Origin: Massilia arenae
Lineage (GTDB): Bacteria > Pseudomonadota > Gammaproteobacteria > Burkholderiales > Burkholderiaceae_D
Direction of reading: 5' to 3'
Assembly: GCF_008014745.1 (NCBI RefSeq)
Contig: NZ_VPFD01000039.1
Coordinates: 1 to 34,065 of the forward strand
Length of the DNA stretch: 34,065 nt
This document shows positions 15,078 through 23,599 of the stretch, piece after piece. The notes beneath the pieces were generated by a model. The model was not told the DNA's origin and made no database searches. It saw only the letters and a program-made list of their open reading frames with translations. Numbering within the stretch: the stretch's first letter is position 1; the number at the start of each line of letters is the position of its first letter. The translations under genes and the position numbers were made by a program.

Positions 15078-17657
15078 TCAGGCCGCCTTGGCCTGGGTCA
15101 CGCGCCGCGTGATATGCGCCAGCGCCGCATCGACCTGGTCGATCAGCACCAGGCACAAGTCGCCTTCGTTCAGGCGGTCGAGCGCGCGGTCGATGGCGAC
15201 GAACTCGCCATCGATCTCTTCAACGTGCCCGGTGCGGGTGGCGCCGGCCAGGCCCGCGCGCAGCAGCGCGATCACTTCGCCGTCAGCGCGGCCGCGCTGG
15301 CACTGGTCCTGGTACAGCAGCACATCGTCGAAGGACTTGCCGAGGATTTCGGTCTGCTGGCGGATGTCCTGGTCGCGGCGGTCGCCGGCGCCGCTGATCA
15401 CCACCGAACGGCGCTTGGCCGGCATGCCTTCCACCGCATTGACCAGCGCCGCGATCGCATCCGGATTGTGGCCGTAGTCGGCGATCACGGTCGCACCGCG
15501 GTAGTCGAACACATTGAAACGGCCCGGCGCGTTGTCGCTCTCGCCCACGAAGGTTTTCAGGCCCAGGCGGATCGCATCCCACGACGTGCCCACGCCCCAG
15601 GCGGCGGCCACCGACGCCATCACGTTCTCGACCTGGAAGCCCACCACGCCACCGCGCGTGATCGGCACTTCCTTCATATCGATGCGTTCCACAAAACGGC
15701 CCTGTGCGGCGACCAGGTAGCCCTCCTCGACGAACACGACGCGGCGGCCCTGGGCGCGGTGCATCGCCATGACCGGATTGCCGACGTCCTGGGCGAAGAA
15801 GGTGACTTCGCCGCGGGTCTTCTCGGCCATCGCCGCCACGGTCGGGTCGGCGGCATTGAGCACCGCCATGCCGCCCACGGCCACGTTCTGCACGATCACG
15901 CGTTTCAGCACGGCCAGGTCTTCCAGGGTCGTGATGTAGTTCAGGCCCAGATGGTCGCCGGCGCCGATATTGGTCACCACCGCAACCTGGCACTTGTCGA
16001 AGGCCAGGCCTTCGCGCAGCAGGCCGCCGCGCGCCGTCTCGAACACGGCGGCGTCGACGTCCGGGTGCAGCAGCACATTGCGCGCGCTGCGCGGACCGCT
16101 GCAGTCGCCGCTGTCGATGCGGCGGCCTTCGATATAGACGCCGTCGGTATTGGTCATGCCGGTGCGCAGGCCCGAGGCGGTGAGCAGGTGCGCGATCAGG
16201 CGCACGGTAGTCGTCTTGCCGTTGGTGCCGGTCACGGCCACTACCGGGATGCGGCCGTCGTCGCCATCCTTGAACAGGGTGTTCATGATCGCTTCGCCGA
16301 TCGCGCGCGGCTTGCCGAACGACGGCGCCAGGTGCATGCGCAGGCCCGGCGCGGCATTGACTTCGACGATGCCGCCGTTCACGTCTTCGATCGGCTTCAG
16401 CACGCTGTCGGCCACCAGGTCGACGCCGCAGATGTCCAGGCCGATCATGTGGGCGGCGGCGATCGCGCGCTCGGCCACTTCAGGGTGGACGTCGTCGGTC
16501 ACGTCGGTGGCGGTGCCGCCGGTCGACAGGTTGGCGTTGTTGCGCAAGACCACGCGCTGGCCCAGGCTCGGGACCGAGTCGGCGTTCATCCCTTGCTGCA
16601 CCAGGGTGCCCAGGGCGATGTCGTCGAAGCGGATCTTGGTCAGCGAGGTGGCATGGCCGTCGCCGCGGCGCGGGTCGCGGTTGACCGCATCGACCAGTTC
16701 GCGCACGGTGTGCTTGCCGTCGCCGATCACCTGCGGCGGTTCACGGCGCGCGGCGGCGACCATCTTGTCGCCGACCACCAGCAGGCGGTAGTCGTGGCCG
16801 GGCAGGTAGCGCTCGACCAGGATATCGTCGCGGAACTCGCTGGCTGCCTTGAAACCGGCGTCGAGCTGTTCGCGGGTGGTGACGTTGACCGTCACGCCCT
16901 TGCCCTGGTTGCCGTCCTTCGGCTTGATCACGACCGGCAGGCCGATTTCCAGGGCCGCGGCCCAGGCATCGTCCGGGTCGATCACGCCGCGGCCTTGCGG
17001 CACCGGCACGCCGGCCGCGTCCAGCAGCTTCTTGGTCAGTTCCTTGTCCTGGGCGATCGATTCGGCGATGGCGCCGGTGGCGTCGATCTCGGCGGCCTGG
17101 ATGCGGCGCTGGCGGCTGCCCCAGCCGAACATCACCATGCTGCCTTCGGTCATGCGGCGGAACGGGATGTTACGGGCCACGGCGGCCTGCACGATCGAGC
17201 CGGTCGATGGACCCAGGCGCACGTCTTCGTCAAGATCGCGCAGTTGCTTGAGCGCGGCGGCCAGGTCGAACGGGGTGTCGTCGCGGGCGGACCCGATCAG
17301 CTGCAGCGCCAGGTCCAGCGCCAGGCGGCCGACGTCTTCCTCGCTGTATTCGACCACGACCTGGTAGATGCCGGTTTCCAGGGTGGCGGTGGTGCGGCTG
17401 AAGGTCACCGGGCAGCCGGCTTCGGCCTGCAGGGTCAGCGCCACCAGTTCGAGCACGTGCGACAGCGGCACCGTGTCGTCGTGGCCGAAGGGTTGCAGGG
17501 CGCCCATCTGCGGGAAGCGCACGCGCAGGCGCGATTCGAAACCATCCAAGGTGGCGATCGATTCTTCTTCCGGCGTGCACGTCACGATGGCCTCGACCGA
17601 AGTGTGATGGCTCCAGAGATTTGGGCCACGCAGGGCCCGTACGCGAGATACTTCCAT
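15078..17657 (-). CDS. cphA: cyanophycin synthetase CphA, full length
   Basis: This 859-residue synthetase makes the Asp-backbone/Arg-side-chain storage polymer cyanophycin. It has an N-terminal domain (1-160), an ATP-grasp domain (about 200-455, with VVIKPKDGNQGKGV at 242-255), and a Mur-ligase-like domain with P-loop GTNGKTT (477-483) and an intact C-terminal lobe (about 705-859). Both ATP sites therefore look functional: the ATP-grasp site adds Asp and the Mur-like site adds Arg. In the N-domain the HxxEH motif that in some CphA enzymes forms a cryptic primer-generating hydrolase is here His67-V-L-Glu70-Leu71, so the second His is lost. AAGGA lies ahead of the ATG. It starts 24 nt after cphA', so the two form an operon. 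No cyanophycinase gene is in the window. Confidence 0.95.
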   Translation of the reverse strand: MEVSRVRALRGPNLWSHHTSVEAIVTCTPEEESIATLDGFESRLRVRFPQMGALQPFGHDDTVPLSHVLELVALTLQAEAGCPVTFSRTTATLETGIYQVVVEYSEEDVGRLALDLALQLIGSARDDTPFDLAAALKQLRDLDEDVRLGPSTGSIVQAAVARNIPFRRMTEGSMVMFGWGSRQRRIQAAEIDATGAIAESIAQDKELTKKLLDAAGVPVPQGRGVIDPDDAWAAALEIGLPVVIKPKDGNQGKGVTVNVTTREQLDAGFKAASEFRDDILVERYLPGHDYRLLVVGDKMVAAARREPPQVIGDGKHTVRELVDAVNRDPRRGDGHATSLTKIRFDDIALGTLVQQGMNADSVPSLGQRVVLRNNANLSTGGTATDVTDDVHPEVAERAIAAAHMIGLDICGVDLVADSVLKPIEDVNGGIVEVNAAPGLRMHLAPSFGKPRAIGEAIMNTLFKDGDDGRIPVVAVTGTNGKTTTVRLIAHLLTASGLRTGMTNTDGVYIEGRRIDSGDCSGPRSARNVLLHPDVDAAVFETARGGLLREGLAFDKCQVAVVTNIGAGDHLGLNYITTLEDLAVLKRVIVQNVAVGGMAVLNAADPTVAAMAEKTRGEVTFFAQDVGNPVMAMHRAQGRRVVFVEEGYLVAAQGRFVERIDMKEVPITRGGVVGFQVENVMASVAAAWGVGTSWDAIRLGLKTFVGESDNAPGRFNVFDYRGATVIADYGHNPDAIAALVNAVEGMPAKRRSVVISGAGDRRDQDIRQQTEILGKSFDDVLLYQDQCQRGRADGEVIALLRAGLAGATRTGHVEEIDGEFVAIDRALDRLNEGDLCLVLIDQVDAALAHITRRVTQAKAA

Positions 17658-17681
17658 AAACCGTCTTCCTTTATTAATGGA

Positions 17682-19850
17682 TTACTTCTTCGGCGTCGCG
17701 TCGAAGGCGCGCAGGCCACCGCACAGCAGGTCGCTCGGCACGCCGAGGGCCCACGAGGCGGCCACTGCGGCCAGCACGTTCTCCGGATACTTCACGGTCG
17801 ACGGCTTCATTGCCGCCAGCGCGATCAGCAGCGTTTCCTGTTCGCCCGCGGCCAGCACGATGCGGCCGTCGCGCGCAAACACCACGCGTTCGCCACCCTG
17901 GCGGTGCGCGGCCAGGATCGGGTTGGTTTCGTCGGCCGCGTAATAGATCACGCTGCCGTCGCACAGCTCGGCCAGTCCGGCCACCTGTTCGTCGGCGGCG
18001 TTCAGCACCGCCACGCCATCCGGCAGGATCACGTCGACCTGGCTGCGGATCACGGTGCGCATCGCATCCGCATCGCGCACATGGAACTCGGCCACGTCCC
18101 CGATGCCGTTCATGTCGGTCACCACGCCCACCGCGCAGCGGTCGTAGGGCAGGCCGTCCTGCAGGATCGAGCGCGCGTTCGATTCGAACACGGCGGTTTC
18201 CACGTTGCGGTTGATCAGGATGCGCTGGGCCGCTTCGACGCCGGTCGAGTCGCGATGGGAGATGGCGCGCGCATTCAGGTACAGGCCTTCGCCGTTGGCG
18301 ACGCCGACTTCCTTGCCCGTGATGTTGACCAGGCAGCCGACCAGGCGCGTGATCAGGCTGCAGCCCTTCGAACCGGTCACGCCGACTACCGGGATGCGCG
18401 CCGTTTCGCCTTCGGCGAACAGGTGGTCGACGATGTCCTTGCCGACGTTGCGCGGGGTGCCGCTGGCCGGCTTCATATGGGCCAGCAGGCCCGGGCTGGC
18501 ATTGACTTCGATGATGGCGCCGCGCTGTTCTTCGAGGGGACGCGAGATGTCTTCGCACACCAGGTCGATGCCGGCGATGTCCAGGCCGACGATGCGCGCG
18601 GCCAGGGCGGCGGCGTGGGCGACGTCGGGGTGCACCAGGTCGGTCACGTCGTCGGCGACGTTGCCGTTCACCTGGATCAGCACTTTCTGGCCTTCGGGCG
18701 GGACGGAGTCGGGGCTCAAGCCCTGGCGCTGCAGCTGCAGCTGGTTTTCTTCGCTCTCGCGCGGCTTGACGGGGCTGAGCGGGAATTCCTCGCTCTCGCC
18801 ACGGCGCGGGTCGACGTTGATCTGGGTTTCGCACAGCTCGGCCACGTTCTGGCGGCCGTCGCCCGTCACCCAGACCGACTCGCCGCGCGCCGCGGCCACC
18901 ACCTTGCGGCCGACCACCAGAAGGCGGTGTTCGTTGCCGGTGATGAAGCGTTCGACCAGCACGGATTTGCTCTCACCCTCCACCGACGCGATCGTGTAGG
19001 CAGCCTTGACTTCGGCTTCGGTCAGCAGGTTGAGCGACACGCCGCGGCCGTGGTTGGCGTCGATCGGTTTCACGACCACCGGCAGGCCGATGTCTTGCGC
19101 TTCGTCCCATGCGGCATCTAGGCTGCGCGCGATCGCGCCTTCCGGCACCGGCACGCCGCACGAGGAGAGTAGCGACTTGGTCATGTCCTTGTCGCTGGCG
19201 ATGCCTTCGGCGATCGCGCTGGTGCGGTCGGTCTCGGCGGTCCAGATACGGCGTTGAAAGGCGCCGTAGCCGAGCTGCACCAGGTTGCCGTCGGTCAGGC
19301 GGATCGACGGAATGCGGCGGTCGGTGGCGGCGTCCACGATGTGGGCGGTGGACGGGCCCAGGCAGTGGCGGTCGACCATATCGGTCAGGCGCGTGACTTC
19401 GCTGGAAAGGTCGAACGGTTCGTCGTTGATCGCGGCCATCATCAGGCGGTGGGCGACGTCGAGCGCGGCGCGGCCGACGGTTTCATCGCGGGTGCGGAAG
19501 GCCATCTTGTAGATGGCGTGCTCGCCGGTCGAGCGGGTCTTGCCGAAGCCGGTCTTCATGCCGGCCAGGTTCTGCACTTCGAGCACGATGTGTTCGAGGA
19601 TGTGGCCGGCCCAGGTGCCATCGACCAGGCGCTCCAGGAAGCCGCCGCGGTAGCCGACGCCGCAGTGGTGCTCGACCAGTCCGGGCAGCCAGGCGGTCAG
19701 GCGCTCGGTGAAGCCGGGAAGAAGGTTCGAGGGATAGTCTTCCAGCTCGCCGATGTCGAGCCAGGCCTCGAGGACCGGACGGTAGGTCCAGATATTCGGT
19801 CCGCGCAGATAGGTTACGCGCAGGAATTTGATGTCATTCTTCTTGGTCAT
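17682..19850 (-). CDS. CphA', truncated second cyanophycin synthetase
   Basis: The 722-residue paralogue of CphA keeps the N-terminal domain, including His83-I-L-Glu86-His87 (HxxEH), and the ATP-grasp domain (VVVKPIDANHGRGV at 258-271). In the Mur-like domain the P-loop is degenerate (GSKGCSL at 493-499 against GTNGKTT in CphA, no Lys), and the protein ends where CphA's C-terminal lobe would begin, about 150 residues short. It should be able to do the ATP-grasp reaction but not the Mur-type Arg addition. The architecture recalls cyanobacterial CphA2, which joins beta-Asp-Arg dipeptides, and the CphA' proteins of other betaproteobacteria. The ATG at 19850 is used; the 55 further in-frame residues upstream look unrelated to the family. 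First gene of the cphA'-cphA operon. Confidence 0.9.
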   Translation of the reverse strand: MTKKNDIKFLRVTYLRGPNIWTYRPVLEAWLDIGELEDYPSNLLPGFTERLTAWLPGLVEHHCGVGYRGGFLERLVDGTWAGHILEHIVLEVQNLAGMKTGFGKTRSTGEHAIYKMAFRTRDETVGRAALDVAHRLMMAAINDEPFDLSSEVTRLTDMVDRHCLGPSTAHIVDAATDRRIPSIRLTDGNLVQLGYGAFQRRIWTAETDRTSAIAEGIASDKDMTKSLLSSCGVPVPEGAIARSLDAAWDEAQDIGLPVVVKPIDANHGRGVSLNLLTEAEVKAAYTIASVEGESKSVLVERFITGNEHRLLVVGRKVVAAARGESVWVTGDGRQNVAELCETQINVDPRRGESEEFPLSPVKPRESEENQLQLQRQGLSPDSVPPEGQKVLIQVNGNVADDVTDLVHPDVAHAAALAARIVGLDIAGIDLVCEDISRPLEEQRGAIIEVNASPGLLAHMKPASGTPRNVGKDIVDHLFAEGETARIPVVGVTGSKGCSLITRLVGCLVNITGKEVGVANGEGLYLNARAISHRDSTGVEAAQRILINRNVETAVFESNARSILQDGLPYDRCAVGVVTDMNGIGDVAEFHVRDADAMRTVIRSQVDVILPDGVAVLNAADEQVAGLAELCDGSVIYYAADETNPILAAHRQGGERVVFARDGRIVLAAGEQETLLIALAAMKPSTVKYPENVLAAVAASWALGVPSDLLCGGLRAFDATPKK

Positions 19851-20145
19851 GTAATCACTTTTGCCACCTGGCGCCTCTCTCGCGCTGGCGACTTGTCCTT
19901 GTCTGCCCGACTTCCAAAACGGTGCCGAAAGCGGCCGCGTACAGATCGACTCATGTACACTTGCCGGCCTGCTGCGCCGCAACATTCCTACTAACACGTT
20001 TCTCGTGTCATCCAAACGATACGCACAAACGTTCTAGCGCTCTGTGGAGCGTTTCACGCAACGGCGTAACGACGATCCTTGTGCATCGCCGAACCGGCGC
20101 CATGTCCACCCTTAAAGAACAAAAGCCTGTTATCGGGCGCAATAC
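19851..20145. promoter_or_regulatory. divergent promoter region, cphA' / ABC transporter
   Basis: 295 bp separate the divergent cphA' and ABC transporter starts, so both transcripts should begin here, allowing joint regulation. I see no consensus -35/-10 pair. A small hairpin CGCTC-TGTG-GAGCG at 20038-20051 and ACACG/CGTGT arms near 19994-20008 are the only dyads I could pick out. Confidence 0.45.
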
Positions 20146-22425
20146 ATGACAACTCAACAACCTGCTATTCCATCGTCGCTTGCCTTGGCCGCCAGTTCCG
20201 TACCTGAACGGTGGCAAAGTGACGTCGCGAAACAGCTTGCACCAGGGGAAAACGTTTTAAGCAGCGTGGAGGTTGACCTCGACGCGAAATTACATTTTTC
20301 AAAAGGCCTGGTACTGGTGACGGATCGCCGCCTGCTGGCGCGCGCGCCGGGCGAGACCGCGTGGCGCGACTGGTCGCACCGCGCCGGCACCGAACTGCGC
20401 CACCATGACCATGCCGGCGTCGGCCACCTGGAGCTGATCGACGATGGCGGGCTGCTATCCGCCTGGCGCTTTACCCTGGGCCAGAACCTGCACGCGATCC
20501 GCGTTGCCGACCATTTCCGCGACCAGGTCCAGAGCGTGGCCACGGGCGTGCCGGTGCAGGCGCCGGACCAGCACACTTGTCCAAGTTGCAAGGCGCCGCT
20601 CGAACCGGACCAGGAAGATTGCCCGATCTGCGAAAAAGTGCTGCATACGCCGCCGTCGACCTGGACCCTGTTCCGCCTGTGGCGCTTCGCCCAGCCCTAT
20701 AAAGGGCAATTGTTGCTGGGATTCTTGCTGATGCTGGGCTCGACCGGCGCACACATGATTCCGCCGTACCTGACGATGCCGCTGCTGGACAATGTGTTGA
20801 TTCCGTACCAGAACGGGCAGCAAATCGATACCAATCTCGTCTATATGTATATGGGCGGCCTGTTCGCGGCCGCGCTGCTGGCCTGGCTGCTGGGCTGGGC
20901 CAAGACCTATGTGCTGGCGCTGGCCTCCGAGCGCATCGGCGCCGACCTGCGCTCGACCACCTATGAACACCTGATGCGGCTGTCGCTGGAATTCTTCGGC
21001 GGCAAGCGCACTGGCGACCTGATGGCGCGCATCGGCAGCGGTTCGGACCGGATTTGCGTCTTCCTGTCGCTGCACCTGCTCGACTTTTTGTCGGACGTGC
21101 TGATGATCGTGATGACGGGCATTATCCTGTTCACGATTAATCCCTGGCTGGCGGTGGTGACCCTGCTGCCGCTGCCGTTCATCGCCTGGATGATCCACAT
21201 CGTGCGCGACAAGCTGCGCACCGGCTTCGAAAAAATCGACCGCGTGTGGGGCGAGGTGACCAATGTGCTGGCCGATACCATTCCCGGCATCCGGGTAGTG
21301 AAGGCCTTTGCCCAGGAAAAGCGCGAGGCGGCCCGCTTCCGCGAAGCCAACAAGCACAATCTCGCCGTCAACGACAAGCTGAACCGGGTATGGTCGTTGT
21401 TCTCGCCGACGGTGTCGTTCCTGACCGAACTGGGCCTGCTCGTGATCTGGTGCTTCGGCATCTGGCAGGTGTCGCGCGGCGACATCACGGTCGGCACTTT
21501 GTCGGCCTTCATCGCCTATAGCGGCCGCTTCTATGTGCGCCTGGATTCGATGAGCCGCATCGTGTCGGTGACGCAGAAATCGGCCTCGGCCGCCAAGCGC
21601 ATCTTCGACATCCTCGACCACGTCTCGAGCGTGCCTGACCCGGTCAACCCGGTGAAGGTCGACAAGATCGAGGGCAATATCGAGCTGCGCGAGGTTGGTT
21701 TCCGTTACGGCAATCGCGCGGTCAACCGTGGCATCTCGCTCAAGATCAAGGCCGGCGAGATGGTGGGCCTGGTCGGCCACAGCGGTTCGGGCAAGAGCAC
21801 GCTGGTCAACCTGATCTGCCGCTTCTACGACGTGGCCGAAGGCGCGATCCTGCTCGACGGCCAGGACATCCGCTCGTTTGCCGTGGCCGACTACCGCCGC
21901 AATATCGGCCTGGTGCTGCAGGAACCCTTCCTGTTCTTTGGCACCATTGCCGACAACATCGCCTACGGCAAACCGAACGCCACGCGCGAGGAAATCATTG
22001 CTTCGGCGCGCGCCGCCCACGCCCACGAGTTCATCCTGCGCCTGCCGCAGGGCTACGATTCGATGGTCGGCGAGCGTGGCCAGGGCCTGTCGGGCGGCGA
22101 GCGCCAGCGCATCTCGATTGCGCGCGCCTTGTTGATCGATCCGCCGATCCTGATCCTGGACGAAGCGACCTCGTCGGTGGACTCGGAAACCGAAAAAGAA
22201 ATCCAGAAGGCGCTCGACAATCTCGTGCAGGGCCGCACCACGATCGCCATCGCGCACCGCCTGTCGACCCTGCACCGGGCCGACCGCCTGGTGGTGCTGG
22301 ACCGCGGCGTGGTGGTCGAGGAGGGCAATCACGACGAGCTGATGGCGCGCGAAGGCGCTTACCACCGACTCTACGAAGCGCAGGCGCGCAACGTGGACCA
22401 GGATCTGGACGACAAGGACGCATAA
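20146..22425 (+). CDS. cyanophycin-locus ABC transporter (fused permease/ATPase)
   Basis: The 759-residue half-transporter of exporter type has an unusual N-terminus. Residues about 25-130 resemble a PH-like domain (PGENVLSSVEVDLDA, LVTDRRLLAR), followed by a zinc-ribbon-like CPSC (145-148) and CPIC (159-162). Then come six predicted membrane helices (about 185-460) and the nucleotide-binding domain: Walker A GHSGSGKST (544-552), Gln592, signature LSGGERQ (648-654), Walker B ILILDEA (668-674), His704. All catalytic motifs are intact. It presumably works as a homodimer in the inner membrane. It diverges from cphA'-cphA and abuts a DUF1854 gene, an arrangement for which public annotation uses the phrase 'cyanophycin metabolism-associated'. 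The substrate is unknown. No strong Shine-Dalgarno precedes the ATG. Confidence 0.9.
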   Translation: MTTQQPAIPSSLALAASSVPERWQSDVAKQLAPGENVLSSVEVDLDAKLHFSKGLVLVTDRRLLARAPGETAWRDWSHRAGTELRHHDHAGVGHLELIDDGGLLSAWRFTLGQNLHAIRVADHFRDQVQSVATGVPVQAPDQHTCPSCKAPLEPDQEDCPICEKVLHTPPSTWTLFRLWRFAQPYKGQLLLGFLLMLGSTGAHMIPPYLTMPLLDNVLIPYQNGQQIDTNLVYMYMGGLFAAALLAWLLGWAKTYVLALASERIGADLRSTTYEHLMRLSLEFFGGKRTGDLMARIGSGSDRICVFLSLHLLDFLSDVLMIVMTGIILFTINPWLAVVTLLPLPFIAWMIHIVRDKLRTGFEKIDRVWGEVTNVLADTIPGIRVVKAFAQEKREAARFREANKHNLAVNDKLNRVWSLFSPTVSFLTELGLLVIWCFGIWQVSRGDITVGTLSAFIAYSGRFYVRLDSMSRIVSVTQKSASAAKRIFDILDHVSSVPDPVNPVKVDKIEGNIELREVGFRYGNRAVNRGISLKIKAGEMVGLVGHSGSGKSTLVNLICRFYDVAEGAILLDGQDIRSFAVADYRRNIGLVLQEPFLFFGTIADNIAYGKPNATREEIIASARAAHAHEFILRLPQGYDSMVGERGQGLSGGERQRISIARALLIDPPILILDEATSSVDSETEKEIQKALDNLVQGRTTIAIAHRLSTLHRADRLVVLDRGVVVEEGNHDELMAREGAYHRLYEAQARNVDQDLDDKDA

Positions 22426-22905
22426 ATGACGAGCATTCCGACTATCCCCTTCCAGCTGCGCCGCGACAGCTTTGGCAAACTCATTATCACCCTGGAAAAC
22501 GGCGAGGAATGGGTCGGCGTGACGCCGGTGCGCGCCTTTCCGATCCAGGCGCCGACCAAGGGCATTTCACTGGTGCGGGAAGGCGGCAAGGAAGTCGCCT
22601 GGATCGACGACCTGGCCGATATGCCGGACACCATCCGCACCCTGATCCGCGAGGAAATCGACGGCCGCGAGTTCATCCCCGAGATCCTGGCCATCCTGGA
22701 CGTGTCGAGCTTCGCCACGCCCTGCACCTGGACCGTGCAGACCGACCGTGGCGACACCGCCTTCGTGCTCAAGGTCGACGAAGACATCCGCCGCATCGGA
22801 GAAGCCTCGCTGCTGATCGCGGACAACCACGGCATCAACTTCCTGGTGCGCGATATGTTCAAGATCGACAAGCACAGCCGCAAGATCCTCGACCGTTTCC
22901 TGTAA
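22426..22905 (+). CDS. DUF1854 family protein, cyanophycin-associated
   Basis: This is a 159-residue soluble, acidic protein with no signal peptide or membrane segment. It looks like DUF1854: an opening strand set (FGKLIITLENGEEWVGVTPVRAFPI), a 'WIDDLADMP' turn, a REEIDGREFIPEI helix, then a second strand block ending with 'LLIADNHGINFLVRDM'. Its ATG follows the ABC transporter stop directly (TAAATG), so the two are translated from one message and probably act together. No catalytic motif is visible. It might be a partner of the transporter's N-terminal domain, but that is inference. Confidence 0.88.
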   Translation: MTSIPTIPFQLRRDSFGKLIITLENGEEWVGVTPVRAFPIQAPTKGISLVREGGKEVAWIDDLADMPDTIRTLIREEIDGREFIPEILAILDVSSFATPCTWTVQTDRGDTAFVLKVDEDIRRIGEASLLIADNHGINFLVRDMFKIDKHSRKILDRFL

Positions 22906-22937
22906 ATCTCCTGTGAACCTGTGTTGAACCGGGCGCC

Positions 22938-22954
22938 GGGCAATTCGATTGCCC
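22938..22954 (+). terminator. possible terminator after the DUF1854 gene
   Basis: GGGCAAT-TCG-ATTGCCC is a perfect 7-bp stem with a 3-nt loop, 33 nt after the stop codon. No T-run follows, so the terminator role is tentative. Confidence 0.4.
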
Positions 22955-23039
22955 AGCGTTCGGCCACCCACATACCGGCGCCAGCGATCCGTTTACAGTC
23001 TTCTCATCGGCCACATGGCCATCCTCTCAGGAGAAGACT

Positions 23040-23576
23040 ATGGATTCCATCAACCGCAACCAAGCCGAAGAAAACCGCCGCGACCTGGCCGGCGTCGATG
23101 CCATCGAGCGCATCAAGGACATGATCGACGACGCCGATTCGTGCTTTTTCTGCACCGGCAATGGCCAGGGCCCGAGCCGTGGCGTGCGCCCGATGAGCGT
23201 GCGCGAGACCGACGATGCCGGCGCCATCTGGTTCCTCAGCAGCATCGACAGCCACAAGAACCAGGAATTGCAGGCCAATCCAACCGTGAAGCTGTTCTTC
23301 CAGTCGGGCAAGCATTCGGGTTTCCTGGAACTGGACGGCCATGCCGAGGTCTCGCAAGACAAGGCGCGCATCAAGCAGTTATGGAACTCGATGCTCAAGA
23401 CCTGGTTCACCGGGGGCGAGGACGATCCGCGCATCACCGTCATCAAGGTCACGCCCAAGACCGGCTACTACTGGGACAACAAGCACGGCGATGCGGTGGC
23501 TGGCGTCAAGGTCGCGGTCGGCGCGGTGATCGGCAAGACGCTCGACGATTCGATCGAAGGTACACTGTCCTTCTGA
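23040..23576 (+). CDS. pyridoxamine 5'-phosphate oxidase-like general stress protein
   Basis: The 178-residue protein is of the FMN-binding split-barrel type often called general stress protein 26. Typical blocks are FFCTGNGQGPSRGVRPMSV, IWFLSSIDSHKNQELQANP, VKLFFQ and a C-terminal 'PRITVIKVTPKTGYYWD'. Relatives bind FMN, FAD or F420, and their substrates are mostly unknown. Start: ATG at 23040 with GGAG at 23030-23033. The next gene, a glycosyltransferase, starts 23 nt after the stop, so the two may be cotranscribed. Confidence 0.88.
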   Translation: MDSINRNQAEENRRDLAGVDAIERIKDMIDDADSCFFCTGNGQGPSRGVRPMSVRETDDAGAIWFLSSIDSHKNQELQANPTVKLFFQSGKHSGFLELDGHAEVSQDKARIKQLWNSMLKTWFTGGEDDPRITVIKVTPKTGYYWDNKHGDAVAGVKVAVGAVIGKTLDDSIEGTLSF

Positions 23577-23599
23577 CAGAGATAGAGGGAGGCGGGCGG

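Noticed and set aside
15114..19121. A 1335-codon open frame on the plus strand, antisense to cphA and cphA'
   Set aside because: It mirrors two convincing synthetase genes. The translation is rich in His, Arg, Gln, Val and Ala with no domain, as expected for the antisense frame of high-GC coding DNA.
22949..23599. N-terminal extension of the glycosyltransferase frame back to 22949
   Set aside because: It would read through the whole preceding gene in another frame. The GTG at 23600 with AGGGAGG fits better.
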